From positions 1,229,698-1,293,697 of the forward strand of contig NC_020054.1 of NCBI RefSeq assembly GCF_000331105.1: a DNA stretch of 64,000 bases, in the 5' to 3' direction. This document shows, in pieces, positions 27,705 to 36,540 of the stretch. Positions within the stretch are counted from its first letter, which is position 1, and every line of letters begins with the position of its first letter. The position numbers and the translations under genes are program-made. Origin of the DNA: Fibrella aestuarina BUZ 2. GTDB taxonomy: Bacteria > Bacteroidota > Bacteroidia > Cytophagales > Spirosomataceae. The notes under the pieces were generated by a model. It was not told the DNA's origin. It did no database searches and worked only from the letters and a program-made list of their open reading frames with translations.

Positions 27705-27932
27705 AGGTATTTTAATTAATACGTAATTGTGAAATAAATGAGCTAATTTCTATTTTTTGAAGATGGTCAATTTGAAAAAATAGACAAAGAGTATGAGCCA
27801 CTAATACAGAATATTAGCGCTACAAATCGGCTGATTGGTAAGAATTATTGTTCGGTTAGTTCTTGTTTACGGTCGCCTGCTTATATGAGAGTGATTACTG
27901 AATGGAGTATTGTGTATTGGGTGAAAAAGTCG

Positions 27933-28012
27933 TCGGGGCAGCAAGACTCGAACTTGCGAAGCCGAAGCGCCGGAGTTACAGTCCGGTGTAATTGCCACTA
28001 TACGATACCCCG
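27933..28012 (-). tRNA. tRNA-Tyr (anticodon GTA)
   Basis: Minus strand. The acceptor CGGGGTA pairs with TGCCCCG, the discriminator is A, and the anticodon stem CCGGA/TCCGG has loop CTGTAAC (anticodon GTA). It has the long variable arm (CGCTTCGGCTTCG) of class II tRNAs and T-arm stem GCAAG/CTTGC. Confidence 0.93.
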
Positions 28013-28040
28013 TTGCTTGATAATGAGCTGATTAAACGAA

Positions 28041-28076
28041 AAAATCCCCTGCCAGTTGATGCCGACAGGGGATTTT
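28041..28076 (-). terminator. Strong terminator upstream of tRNA-Tyr
   Basis: An 11-bp stem (28041-28051 with 28066-28076) followed on the minus strand by six T. It has no upstream protein gene on that strand, so it implies a short RNA gene ending here. Confidence 0.75.
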
Positions 28077-28182
28077 AGTATGACTCTAGTTCAGTGTAGT
28101 CAATACGAGCTTTCCCGCTGCCTGTGGCAGTGTTGGTAATAACCCTGGTATTGATTCCGCGTGAACATGATTTCGCTTTGTT
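28041..28182 (-). ncRNA. Candidate structured small RNA (unassigned; 6S-like shape possible)
   Basis: A minus-strand interval of about 140 nt bounded by a promoter-like sequence and a strong terminator, with no reading frame. Inside, nested complementary segments build one long interrupted hairpin: 28162-28166 with 28089-28093 (outer, 5 bp), 28148-28154 with 28100-28106 (7 bp), and the apical stem 28126-28130 with 28118-28122 (5 bp, 3-nt loop), separated by internal loops of unequal size. A rod with a large internal bubble recalls 6S RNA, but I cannot assign a family. It lies 29 nt upstream of tRNA-Tyr on the same strand. Confidence 0.45.
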
Positions 28183-28187
28183 TGATA

Positions 28188-28219
28188 CAAAGGTGGTAAA
28201 AAAAGAAAGTAATTGTCAA
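28188..28219 (-). promoter_or_regulatory. Promoter-like sequence of the candidate small RNA
   Basis: Minus strand: TTGACA (28214-28219), 21-nt spacing counted from the TTG, then CACCTTTG (28188-28195), one base off the TAnnTTTG consensus. Confidence 0.5.
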
Positions 28220-28357
28220 GTTATTTCGAATTTATTTTTCTGAATGTGCTTTCTCTGCCTAATAAAGCAGCTAATGCTATTTCGAGATGATGCTTTGAAT
28301 TGATATTGAGATTGGTAAAAAGTATCATCGACGTTCCCGCTGTTATTTATCAAACAC

Positions 28358-28407
28358 AAACGTACCTGCGTATTGACCGTTAATCTGGTCAATACGCAGG
28401 TACGTTT
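28358..28407. terminator. Perfect 21-bp hairpin after the GlsB-like gene
   Basis: Arms 28358-28378 and 28387-28407 match perfectly with an 8-nt loop. Each outer end carries the octamer AACGTACC/GGTACGTT. It lies downstream of the minus-strand gene at 28427. Confidence 0.8.
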
Positions 28408-28426
28408 AGGAAGTCAGGAAGGAGTA

Positions 28427-28666
28427 CTAGGTGAACAACCTACCCACAAAAATGAGAATGACTGCCCCAATGAAAGCAATCAGCAGATTCATAACAAGAC
28501 CGTCGTTGTCGGGGTCGTTGCCCAGGCGCTTGGCTACAAAACCGCCGACGAAGCCGCCGACGATCCCCAGAATGATATTGATCAGTGCCGAATTGTGGCT
28601 GCCCATGAAACGGCTAGCCAGATAACCGGCAATACCGCCGACGATAATTGAATACAAAAAGCCCAT
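28427..28666 (-). CDS. GlsB/YeaQ/YmgE family stress-response membrane protein
   Basis: 79 residues with three hydrophobic, glycine-rich spans (GFLYSIIVGGIAGYLASRFM, NIILGIVGGFVGGFVA, LVMNLLIAFIGAVILIFVG). The glycine spacing and length match the transglycosylase-associated/YeaQ family of small inner-membrane proteins, often induced by envelope or general stress. The molecular function is unknown. It is a single-gene unit with its own hairpin terminator. Confidence 0.88.
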   Translation of the reverse strand: MGFLYSIIVGGIAGYLASRFMGSHNSALINIILGIVGGFVGGFVAKRLGNDPDNDGLVMNLLIAFIGAVILIFVGRLFT

Positions 28667-28789
28667 GAGAATAGGAGTGTTATGTGATGCCGATATGGCT
28701 GGGTACTATTACTTATGGCTAACTAACTAGGCGGTATTTGGTTTGGAGCAATCGTGGTTAAAGTGATTTAAAGGGATAAGCTCACCGGC

Positions 28790-30580
28790 CTATAAGGCCT
28801 TCAAAAACGCAACCAGGGCCCTTTTTTCGGAGACGGTAAGATTGAGCTTGTTGGCCGAAAGCGTTTGGTTGGGTAAGTCGAAGCCGAGGCCAACACCGCC
28901 GCCTTTGTCATAGAAGTCGACCACTTCGTCGAGGGTTTGGTAGACGCCATTGTGCATGTAGGGGGCCGTTTGGGCGATGTGTCGGAGGGTCGGTGTTTTG
29001 AAGGCGTAGTGCAGCGGATCGAGTTTGGTATGTACATACCGGCCCGCATCGGTGTCGAGCTGCCGGTTGTCGGGCTGGGCCGGTACACCGATGACCTCGG
29101 ATTCGATCGTCGTAAAATCGGGCGGGACCGTGCCGTTGAAAAGTGGCATGAAGTGACAGGTGCCGCACTGTCCTTTGCCCATGAATACGTTGAAACCATG
29201 CACCTCGTCGGTGTTGAGAGCAGCCGTTTGCCCCCGCATATACCGGTCGAATCGGCTGTTGAGCGATACGAGCGAGCGCTCGTAGCTAGCCAGCGCATTC
29301 TGAATCTGATCGGCGCTGATTGGGCGCTGGTCGGCCGGAAAGGCTTTTTTGAACGCCGCTACATAGGCCGGACTGACGCACAGTCGCCGGGCCGCTTCGT
29401 CGAGCGAGCCCGCCATTTCGGCTTGATTATGCACCACGTCGAACGCCTGACTTTCGAGGGTGTTGGTGCGCAGGTCGTAGAAATAACCGGCCTGCAACGC
29501 GGCGTTGAGCAAGGTGGGCGTGTTGCGCAGCGGGGTGCTGGGGCTACCCACCGGAAACGCCCGAGCCAGCCCATCGGTGAACGCCCGATCGGGTTGATGG
29601 CAGGTAGCGCAGGAGCGCTGCCCACTGCCCGAGAGGATGGGGTCGCTGAAGAGCCGACGGCCCAAGGCAGCGCGGGCAGGTGTGGGGCGTTGGTCGGCGG
29701 TGGGGGCGTAGAAGGCCGCGTTGAACGCATTGGGCGAAAACAGGGTGGGGGCGGTAGCGTTCAGCGGGCGTTGATCGGTCAACGGTGCGATGCTCAGAGA
29801 CCGTTGATAGTCGAGCAAGCCAGCCGAAATTGGGTTCAGGTACGTCCGCAGAAACGTTGCCCGGTCGAAGCGATTGAAATCGGGCTGGCGCTGGCAAAAA
29901 GCAATGGCCCCATCGAGGCGGCTGTTGAGCTGACGATAGGCGTCGTTGTTGCGCTTGTACACTGATAGCAATTGCTGAATGGCCCGGAGCGATTCGGCGG
30001 TTTCGGGAATGGCCGTGCGGCAGGCGGGCGTATCGAACCCACTGATGCCCATCGCGGCGATTCGGAACGTACCCAGCCGGAGCAGGTCAAACAGGTGGCT
30101 GTCGGTGAGGGTGGTTGCGTACCAGAGGTAGCGGGCCGAGTTGAGTTCGCGGCGGAATTTGGCTACCTCCCGAAGCAGATCGGCCCGGCGCGTGGTATCG
30201 AAAGCGGGGTACAGCATCGTTTCGATCACCTGCAACCCACCTGGATCGAAGGTTTTGTGCTCCTCGACTTCGATTTCGGGCAGGGGCGGGCCGTTGAGCT
30301 GCCGGTTGGTGTGGGGCATGTAATAGGCCGTAACCGGTTCGATGCGCTTGTACCGAAGCCGAAACGCCCGAAACGCCGCCTGCAACGAATCGGTCGACTG
30401 GGTACGTTGAGCCAATGGCTGAAACGTAGCGTCAACGAAGGTTTGTAACGCTTCGAGCTGCGCTACTACCTGCGCTTTTGCCCGTTGGGTTGCCTGTTCC
30501 CGCGCCGACCGCGCTTCGATAAACCCAAACAGCCTAACGAACAGCGCCGCCATGCCGAAGAAGGAAAGAAGGAGCTTCAT
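28790..30580 (-). CDS. Diheme cytochrome c peroxidase (MauG/CcpA type) with a helical N-terminal domain
   Basis: 596 residues. The C-terminal half is a diheme peroxidase: first haem motif CATCH near residue 325, in SGSGQRSCATCHQPDRAFTD, and second haem motif CGTCH near 470, plus LRNTPTLLNAA and PYMHNGVYQTLDEVVDFYD. The N-terminal 280 residues are helical and include the segment DPGGLQVIETMLYP, which resembles imelysin/EfeO-type domains; I call this tentative. An N-terminal hydrophobic anchor or signal is present. It probably reduces peroxide in the periplasm or modifies a partner protein. It follows the PhoX-like gene on the same strand after an 80-nt gap with a hairpin. Confidence 0.88.
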   Translation of the reverse strand: MKLLLSFFGMAALFVRLFGFIEARSAREQATQRAKAQVVAQLEALQTFVDATFQPLAQRTQSTDSLQAAFRAFRLRYKRIEPVTAYYMPHTNRQLNGPPLPEIEVEEHKTFDPGGLQVIETMLYPAFDTTRRADLLREVAKFRRELNSARYLWYATTLTDSHLFDLLRLGTFRIAAMGISGFDTPACRTAIPETAESLRAIQQLLSVYKRNNDAYRQLNSRLDGAIAFCQRQPDFNRFDRATFLRTYLNPISAGLLDYQRSLSIAPLTDQRPLNATAPTLFSPNAFNAAFYAPTADQRPTPARAALGRRLFSDPILSGSGQRSCATCHQPDRAFTDGLARAFPVGSPSTPLRNTPTLLNAALQAGYFYDLRTNTLESQAFDVVHNQAEMAGSLDEAARRLCVSPAYVAAFKKAFPADQRPISADQIQNALASYERSLVSLNSRFDRYMRGQTAALNTDEVHGFNVFMGKGQCGTCHFMPLFNGTVPPDFTTIESEVIGVPAQPDNRQLDTDAGRYVHTKLDPLHYAFKTPTLRHIAQTAPYMHNGVYQTLDEVVDFYDKGGGVGLGFDLPNQTLSANKLNLTVSEKRALVAFLKAL

Positions 30581-30604
30581 GCTTGTTAAAGATACTATAT
30601 AAAA

Positions 30605-30638
30605 TGGGCTGGCGCAGCCTGAGTAGCCCGCCAGCCCA
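30605..30638 (-). terminator. Hairpin between the PhoX-like and peroxidase genes
   Basis: A 10-bp GC-rich stem (30605-30614 with 30629-30638), followed on the minus strand by TTTTA. It may attenuate rather than fully stop transcription into the peroxidase gene. Confidence 0.6.
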
Positions 30639-30660
30639 TGCCGAAAGGTATCTATCCGGG

Positions 30661-32142
30661 TTATTTCTGAACGCCCCGGATCAGCACAACCTGTCCGCCT
30701 TCGGTGAAGGAGCCGTTCGAAGCGGTAATGCTGGCCGCTTTCGAGCCCGCGCTACCGTCAGCATTGTTGTATTTCATGTCGCGCCATGTGTGCGGGTGCA
30801 GGTTCACGATAAACGAGTTCGGCACGCCGATAATGTCCGATACGTCGTACATGGCCCCGTATTCCCACGAGCTGAGCAGTGACGACGCCGCTGAGTTATA
30901 CTTGGCGTTGAAAGTGGCATCGTCGCGGCGGTGGTTCATTTCCAGCATTGGCTTCAACTGACCGGTTGCCAGCGAATACTGCCAGATGCGCCCATCGTGT
31001 TTGTTGTTGATGTAGAACGAGTCGCCATCTTCCTGAATATAGACGTAGTCTTTCGTGACGCAGAGGTTGTCGGGGTTCACGATGTTATTGCCGGGATCAA
31101 CGCCGCCGTCGGCAATGATCGACAGTTTGCCTTTGAGTGGATCGGCGGCGTCCATTTGCAGTCGGTAGACCCGACCCCACATGGTTTTACCCGCAATGGG
31201 CGTCAGCCGGTCACCCTGCGACTGACCCGTAGCCGTAAAGAACACATCGCGCCCTTGCCCGTCTTTCCGGTAATCGATGTCTTCGACGCGGGCAAACTGA
31301 ATGGCTTTTTTCTCGACGGATTGAGCGGCTATCTGCGCGCCCGTCTGCGTTTTAGCGTCGGTCACCTCCACAAATTCTACGTCGTAGGTCTGCCCCTGCA
31401 CCATGCTGGTTTCGACCGCGTCCTGGTTAGTGCGGCGCAGGAAATAGAGTTTGCCGTTTTGCAGGTCGCCCACCGTGTTCGACACGTAGGCCAACAACTG
31501 CCCGTCGCCATTGTCTTCGCCCAGAATGACCACGGTTTTGCCACCATAGGCCGTTTTGGGTAGCGGCACGGCGTTTTCCATACTCGCTTTCCCCAGGGCG
31601 GGCAGCACCCGGTCTTTGTTTTTCTTGTCGGCCGTGCCCAACGGGTTTATGGCGTGTACCATTGATTCAGCCCCGCTTTCACCCGCCGTCAGGAATAGCG
31701 GCCCAAACCCGTGTTCGGCTGGTGTGGCCATCGACGCTGAGCAAAGCCGCCACGCACCGCCTTCATAGTCGACGATGTATTCCCCTTTGACGGGTTTAAA
31801 GGTCTTGTCGAGGTATACCCGCGACACCGATTGCATGTATTCGTGGTTGTTGATGAGCACGTACCCACCGCCGTTGGGGTCTTTCAACAACCCGGCCCCA
31901 TCGGGTTGACCGCCAAACACAAAATCGGGCGACTGAGCCAGTTTGTCGTCGCTGCTGATGAGCGTGGTAATCTGCAGGTTATCGAAGCCAGAGAGCGCCT
32001 TGACCAACGCCGGGTTGACCGATTGGTTGGTGAGGTTGATGGCTGAGTTGACCGCTTCAGTAGTGGGGCCTTCATTCTGATGACAACCGACCGTCGACAA
32101 CGCAGCGGCAGCTACCATAATCTGTAAAGCAGCTAATTTCAT
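30661..32142 (-). CDS. PhoX-like (DUF839) lipoprotein
   Basis: 493 residues. The N-terminus ends in a lipobox, STVGC, so it is anchored as a lipoprotein. The body reads as the DUF839/PhoX beta-propeller: YVLINNHEYMQSVSR (the INNHE element), HGFGPLFLTAGESG, ILGEDNGDGQLLAYVS, NPDNLCVTKDYVYIQEDG. Alkaline phosphatases of the PhoX class use calcium and iron. Whether this member keeps all metal ligands I cannot check. It is the upstream neighbour of the diheme peroxidase, a possible shared role in the cell envelope. Confidence 0.82.
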   Translation of the reverse strand: MKLAALQIMVAAAALSTVGCHQNEGPTTEAVNSAINLTNQSVNPALVKALSGFDNLQITTLISSDDKLAQSPDFVFGGQPDGAGLLKDPNGGGYVLINNHEYMQSVSRVYLDKTFKPVKGEYIVDYEGGAWRLCSASMATPAEHGFGPLFLTAGESGAESMVHAINPLGTADKKNKDRVLPALGKASMENAVPLPKTAYGGKTVVILGEDNGDGQLLAYVSNTVGDLQNGKLYFLRRTNQDAVETSMVQGQTYDVEFVEVTDAKTQTGAQIAAQSVEKKAIQFARVEDIDYRKDGQGRDVFFTATGQSQGDRLTPIAGKTMWGRVYRLQMDAADPLKGKLSIIADGGVDPGNNIVNPDNLCVTKDYVYIQEDGDSFYINNKHDGRIWQYSLATGQLKPMLEMNHRRDDATFNAKYNSAASSLLSSWEYGAMYDVSDIIGVPNSFIVNLHPHTWRDMKYNNADGSAGSKAASITASNGSFTEGGQVVLIRGVQK

Positions 32143-32186
32143 AAAGGGAAGTGTTGGGTGTTACGCAATACTTCCGCAAAGCAAGA

Positions 32187-32250
32187 AACCAGCTATTACC
32201 TGATGGTTACGGGCCCGTTACGGCTTCGTAAAATCAGGGAATAGCTGGTT
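32187..32250 (-). terminator. Hairpin after the fasciclin gene
   Basis: A 17-bp stem with one mismatch (32187-32203 with 32234-32250), downstream of the minus-strand fasciclin gene and upstream of the PhoX-like gene. Confidence 0.65.
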
Positions 32251-32301
32251 AATGGGAATTTAATATTGACCCGCTCAATGAATAGCAGCTCAAACTACTG
32301 G

Positions 32302-32913
32302 TTAGTTGGCAGGCATCAGCACCGAATCGATGGCGTGAACGGTACCATTGGTCGCCTGGATGTCGGCGGTAGTTACCATGGCTGAGCCACCACTGCCGTC
32401 GGTGAGCATAACCGAGTTACCCTGTTTCCGTACGGTCAGGGTGCCACCCGCTACCGTCTTGATTTTCTGGCCGTCTTTCAGGTCGCTTGCCATAACGTTG
32501 CCGGATACCACGTGGTAGGCTAGCAGGCGTTGCAGCTTCGCTTTGTTGGCGGGCTGAGTCAGGCTTTGCAGTGCGCCTGCCGGTAGTTTGGCAAAGGCGG
32601 CGTTAGATGGCGCAAACACCGTGTAAGGCCCCGGCTCTTTCGCGTTCTGGTCGAGACCAGCCGCTTGCAGAGCTGTTTGCAGGGTCGAGAAATCAGCAGC
32701 AGCGGCCAGGCTACCGGCCAGATCGGTCGTCAGCGCTTTCGAACTCATCCCCGATGAAGACGGCATATTGACCGACTCTGACATGGGTGTGCTGGGTACG
32801 CTACCCGTCGAGGAAGGGCGTTGGGGCATCGTATTTGTCGTTTGCGCATAGGTGGCCGTGCCAACCAGTGTCGCGATGGCCAAAAGGGCCACATGCGTCA
32901 ATTGCTTTTTCAT
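32302..32913 (-). CDS. Fasciclin (FAS1) domain exported protein
   Basis: 203 residues. The signal peptide ends at TATYAQ; a Ser/Thr/Met-rich linker follows, then a single FAS1 domain at about residues 60-200 with the H1 and H2 blocks (YTVFAPSNAAFAKLPAGAL and IQATNGTVHAIDSVLMP). FAS1 domains act in cell adhesion. Single-domain bacterial forms are surface or periplasmic proteins of unclear ligand. It is divergent from dprA. Confidence 0.92.
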   Translation of the reverse strand: MKKQLTHVALLAIATLVGTATYAQTTNTMPQRPSSTGSVPSTPMSESVNMPSSSGMSSKALTTDLAGSLAAAADFSTLQTALQAAGLDQNAKEPGPYTVFAPSNAAFAKLPAGALQSLTQPANKAKLQRLLAYHVVSGNVMASDLKDGQKIKTVAGGTLTVRKQGNSVMLTDGSGGSAMVTTADIQATNGTVHAIDSVLMPAN

Positions 32914-33048
32914 GGAGTGATTACTCTTTTTTGTCTAGTAAGATTATATGCTATGAATAAACGACTCATAACCAATAATGTTTACGTGAAAGTCAGAATA
33001 GAAAACATCGATTGTCGATTTGGCTAGTCAGCCAAAAAAGGAAAGTGG

Positions 33049-33076
33049 TTGCGTTGGTAAGTCGACCATATTTTTG
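33049..33076 (+). promoter_or_regulatory. dprA: Promoter of dprA
   Basis: TATTTTTG (33069-33076) matches TAnnTTTG; TTG at 33049-33051 is 17 nt upstream. The predicted transcript starts about 30 nt before the GTG start codon. Confidence 0.55.
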
Positions 33077-33112
33077 GTATGATTGCGCTTGCCGTAATGC
33101 TGCCGCCTGTGG

Positions 33113-34300
33113 GTGGCTACTACTCGTCTCACCGTGCCTGCTACCGAATCGTCTCAAGCTTCTCTCTACCAAATCGCGCTGGCGCTGGTGCCGGGCGTGG
33201 GCGGCGTCATGATCCGCCAGCTTATCAGCTACTGCGGGTCGGCCGAGGCTGTCTTTTCGACGCCACCGGCCAGGCTGCTCAAAATTCCGGGTGTCGGCGA
33301 CGTAACAGTGCGGGCAATCCGGCAAGCCGCTGGTACGCCCTTGCTGGGTACGTCCGGGTCAGGTACGTTGGCCGAGGCCGAAAAAGCGCTCAATCGGCTT
33401 CAGAAGATGGGCGCCCGGTCGCTGTTTTATACCGATGCCGATTACCCCGCTCGGCTTAAGGCGCTGTATGATGCTCCCGCGCTGCTGTTTTGCCTGGGCA
33501 AGGCCGATCTGAACGCCTCTCGCACCATTGCGCTGGTCGGCACCCGGCAGGCAACGGAGTATGGCCGCCGTATGACGGAAGAACTGGTACAGGCGATGCA
33601 GCCATATGGCGCGAGTATCATCAGTGGGTTGGCCTATGGTATCGACATTGCGGCGCACCGGTCCAGCCTGACGGCGGGCCTGCCGACGGTGGGCGTCATG
33701 GCCAGTGGGCTCGACATTATTTATCCGGCGGTGCACAGCCGTACGGCGCAGGATATGCAGCAACAGGGCGGGCTGCTCACCGAACACCTGCCGGGTACCA
33801 AGCCCGATCCGCGCTATTTCCCGGCCCGAAACCGCATCATTGCGGGGCTGAGTGATGCCGTTGTGGTGGTTGAGGCTGCCGCCAAAGGAGGCGCATTGAT
33901 TACGGCCGAATATGCCAACAACTACAACCGGGAGGTGTTTGCGGTGCCGGGGCAGGTGTCGCAGGCGTTTTCAGCGGGCTGCAACAAACTGATTCGCGAA
34001 AACAAGGCGCAGATATACACCAGTCCGAAAGACCTGATCGAAGCCCTGAACTGGGATCAGGATCCCACTCTACTGGCGGCGGGGAAGTCATCGGCGGCTA
34101 CGCCGCTACCGCTCGATTTCACGGCGCAGGAAAGCCAACTGGTCGCCTTGTTGCGCCAGAAACCGGGCCTGCACATTGATGAACTAAGCTGGCAATCGCA
34201 GATTCCGATGGGCGCGCTAGCTTCGCTGCTACTCAGCCTGGAATTTCGTGGGTACGTTCGGAGCCTGCCCGGCAAACGCTACGAAGTCGTGTATGTATGA
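33113..34300 (+). CDS. dprA: DNA-processing protein DprA
   Basis: 395 residues, starting with GTG at 33113; the next Met would remove the N-terminal helical domain. DprA loads RecA on incoming single-stranded DNA in natural transformation. Seen in order: an N-terminal HhH/SAM-like part (LLKIPGVGDVTVRAI), the Rossmann-like core with GTRQATEYGRRM, SGLAYGIDIAAHRSSL, FPARNRIIAGLSDAVVVVEA and GALITAEYA, and a C-terminal winged-helix (DML1-like) domain (PGLHIDELSWQSQIPMGAL). This is a full-length three-domain DprA. No com genes are in view. Confidence 0.95.
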   Translation: MATTRLTVPATESSQASLYQIALALVPGVGGVMIRQLISYCGSAEAVFSTPPARLLKIPGVGDVTVRAIRQAAGTPLLGTSGSGTLAEAEKALNRLQKMGARSLFYTDADYPARLKALYDAPALLFCLGKADLNASRTIALVGTRQATEYGRRMTEELVQAMQPYGASIISGLAYGIDIAAHRSSLTAGLPTVGVMASGLDIIYPAVHSRTAQDMQQQGGLLTEHLPGTKPDPRYFPARNRIIAGLSDAVVVVEAAAKGGALITAEYANNYNREVFAVPGQVSQAFSAGCNKLIRENKAQIYTSPKDLIEALNWDQDPTLLAAGKSSAATPLPLDFTAQESQLVALLRQKPGLHIDELSWQSQIPMGALASLLLSLEFRGYVRSLPGKRYEVVYV

Positions 34301-34316
34301 AAAGGCGTAGGCCTGG

Positions 34317-34371
34317 GGGCATAGGGCTCGGGGTATCCCATAATAAATTCACTACCCCGAGCCCCATGCCC
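34317..34371. terminator. Convergent hairpin between dprA and the transglutaminase-like gene
   Basis: A 19-bp stem with one mismatch (34317-34335 with 34353-34371), GC-rich, in the gap between two converging stop codons. Confidence 0.75.
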
Positions 34372-34381
34372 TACGTTCGGC

Positions 34382-35257
34382 TCACCGTTGTGTGAAATCG
34401 GAGAGAGGGAGCGAATCGGCGGGGTCGGTGAGGGCCTCCAGCATGCGCTCGACCTCTTGGGTACGTACTTTATCCCCGTTCCGGTCGAATGACAGCATCA
34501 GGTTGCGAAGCATCCGCCGGATGATGTCGATGTTGGTGCAGGGCTGGTAGAAAATCGGGGCGGGTTTCAGATTCAACTGCGCTATGTAGTGGTCGATGTC
34601 TTTTGTCGAGAAAATCAGACCACGGTTGAACACGTTGATGTAGAATTGCACCCCGTTGGGCGCTTTGTAGGTCAGCACAAACAGGTTGGGCAGGTTGACG
34701 CCGTAAATGGGCAACCCCAGTTTCTGCGCCACCATCATATAGATCAGGCAGAGCGAGATGGTGTTACCCCGGCGGGTTTCCAGCACCTGATTGATCATCG
34801 AATTGGCAGGCGAATGAAAGTTTTTGGTATTGGGCGCAAACTTCATTTCGTTATAAAAAACGCCGTTCATTCCCTTCACCTGATCGGCCGGATGCACGTC
34901 GGTGCGCACCTTCAGCCAGGCATCGTAATAGAGCTGCTCCAGATCCTGCCGAAGTTTGTCGAGCGAGAGATCAGGGTATTGGTAGGTGGCGATAATCCAC
35001 AGTCCCTCCAGCAGGTCCATGCCGCCGCCGTCTTTCCAGCCAACGAGTCGGTCGAGCACCGTGGTGTATTGTAAATCATGGATTAACTCTTCAATCCGTT
35101 TCTGCAAATGGGGGTTGAAGCTGCCTTCCCATTCCGATTCCAGAAACGGGATGACTGCGCTGCCAATTTGCCGGATTCGCCCTTCTACGTGCTCAATCAC
35201 TTCGGTATCGTCATCATCGAGCAGCGAGATCAGGGCTTTGATTTCATTGTCGTTCAT
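34382..35257 (-). CDS. Transglutaminase-like (SirB1/Transglut_core2) protein
   Basis: 291 residues, cytoplasmic. The N-terminal 90 residues are helical and HEAT-like (ALISLLDDDDTEVIEHVEGR). The rest matches the SirB1-type transglutaminase-like fold with NEMKFAPNTKNFHSPANSMI and RRGNTISLCLIYMMVAQKLGLPIYGVNLPNLFVL. The usual Cys nucleophile region reads NTISLCLIY, and a clear catalytic triad is not obvious, so peptidase activity is uncertain. In many genomes this family carries C-terminal tetratricopeptide repeats; here it ends in a short helical tail. Confidence 0.83.
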   Translation of the reverse strand: MNDNEIKALISLLDDDDTEVIEHVEGRIRQIGSAVIPFLESEWEGSFNPHLQKRIEELIHDLQYTTVLDRLVGWKDGGGMDLLEGLWIIATYQYPDLSLDKLRQDLEQLYYDAWLKVRTDVHPADQVKGMNGVFYNEMKFAPNTKNFHSPANSMINQVLETRRGNTISLCLIYMMVAQKLGLPIYGVNLPNLFVLTYKAPNGVQFYINVFNRGLIFSTKDIDHYIAQLNLKPAPIFYQPCTNIDIIRRMLRNLMLSFDRNGDKVRTQEVERMLEALTDPADSLPLSDFTQR

Positions 35258-35311
35258 AGTCGTTGCGTAGAGGTCGCCCCTTTATTGGGCGTACCTCAGC
35301 GTAAATAAGAT

Positions 35312-35343
35312 TTGTCCAATTCGCGGGCTTATGGTTAGCTTTG
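35312..35343 (+). promoter_or_regulatory. galE: Promoter of galE
   Basis: TTTG (35311-35314) and TAGCTTTG (35336-35343), spacing 21 nt from the TTG. The TTG start codon of galE lies 58 nt after the -7 element. Confidence 0.6.
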
Positions 35344-35401
35344 CCCGGTTTTTTGGCGGGGCACTCTCTGCAAGTAACAACAGAAAATTACAAAAAACGA
35401 T

Positions 35402-36436
35402 TTGGAACTCAGCGCAGCAACACCCCAAAAAATAGTGGTTACCGGCGGGGCCGGTTTTATTGGCTCACATACGGTTGTCGCTTTGATCGAAGCCGGTTTT
35501 GAGCCAATCATTGTCGACGATTATTCCAATTCGGAGCCTCGTGTGCTCGAGGGCCTGAAGACGATCCTCGGTCGGGACGTAACCTCGTTTACGATCGATT
35601 GCAACGACCGCGCCGCCATGGCTGAGGTGTTTGCCAGCGGACCTATTGCGGGCGTCATCCATTTTGCGGCGTTCAAAGCCGTGGGCGAGTCGGTTGAACA
35701 ACCCCTTAAGTATTACCGGAACAACCTCGATTCACTGCTGCTGCTGCTCGAACTGATGCCGCAGTTTGGGGTGAAGAACCTCGTTTTCTCGTCGTCGTGT
35801 ACGGTATACGGCCAACCCGAGCAGTTACCCGTTACCGAGAGCACGCCCCGGCTACCTGCTCAGTCGCCCTACGGTAACACCAAGGCGATCTGTGAGGATA
35901 TCATTCGGGATACGGTCACGGCCAAAACGCCGGTGCGGGCCATTTCGCTGCGGTACTTCAACCCGATTGGGGCGCATCCGTCGGCGCTGATCGGCGAATT
36001 GCCGCGTGGTGTACCGGCTAACCTAGTGCCCTATCTGCTACAGGTGGCCGCTGGCAAGCGCGCGAGCCTGACCGTGCACGGTAACGATTACAACACACCA
36101 GACGGTACGGCTATTCGCGACTACATCCACGTGATGGATTTGGCCGAAGCGCACGTGAGCGCTCTGAAAGTACTGGCCGACGCGGATACCGACTCGTTCT
36201 ACGATGTGTACAACATCGGCACGGGGCGAGGTGCCTCGGTGCTGGAGCTGATCAATACTTTTAAAGAGGTAACTGGCATTGACCTGCCTTATGCGCTTGG
36301 CCCACGTCGCCCCGGCGATGTTGAACAAATTTATGCCGATGTAACAAAGTCGGCACAAGGCTTGCACTTCCAAACCAAACGCTCACTTGCCGACGCCTTG
36401 GCCGATGCCTGGCGCTGGCAGCAAACGTTAAGTTAG
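35402..36436 (+). CDS. galE: UDP-glucose 4-epimerase
   Basis: 344 residues; interconverts UDP-glucose and UDP-galactose. The NAD-binding GGAGFIGSH motif, the catalytic SSSCTVYG block and the YxxxK pair (SPYGNTKAICED) are present, as are RYFNPIGAHPS and DGTAIRDYIHVMDLAEAH. No ATG exists upstream of the Rossmann motif. The TTG at 35402 gives a ten-residue leader and is the best start, although a GTG at the Val pair just before TGG is conceivable. It heads a sugar-nucleotide cluster with rfbB and rfbA for cell-surface polysaccharide. Confidence 0.93.
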   Translation: MELSAATPQKIVVTGGAGFIGSHTVVALIEAGFEPIIVDDYSNSEPRVLEGLKTILGRDVTSFTIDCNDRAAMAEVFASGPIAGVIHFAAFKAVGESVEQPLKYYRNNLDSLLLLLELMPQFGVKNLVFSSSCTVYGQPEQLPVTESTPRLPAQSPYGNTKAICEDIIRDTVTAKTPVRAISLRYFNPIGAHPSALIGELPRGVPANLVPYLLQVAAGKRASLTVHGNDYNTPDGTAIRDYIHVMDLAEAHVSALKVLADADTDSFYDVYNIGTGRGASVLELINTFKEVTGIDLPYALGPRRPGDVEQIYADVTKSAQGLHFQTKRSLADALADAWRWQQTLS

Positions 36437-36540
36437 TTTAAGGGGCAACGGCCAACGCCCAGAGTTGCCTGGCCGGATTACTACCATGAATAATAGCAGA
36501 GCACACTGGACTTTGGACCTTGGGCTTTGAACTTCTGTCT

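Noticed and set aside
28358..28407. A CRISPR-like or phage attachment repeat
   Set aside because: It is a single inverted repeat at a gene end, without repeat/spacer periodicity or an integrase.
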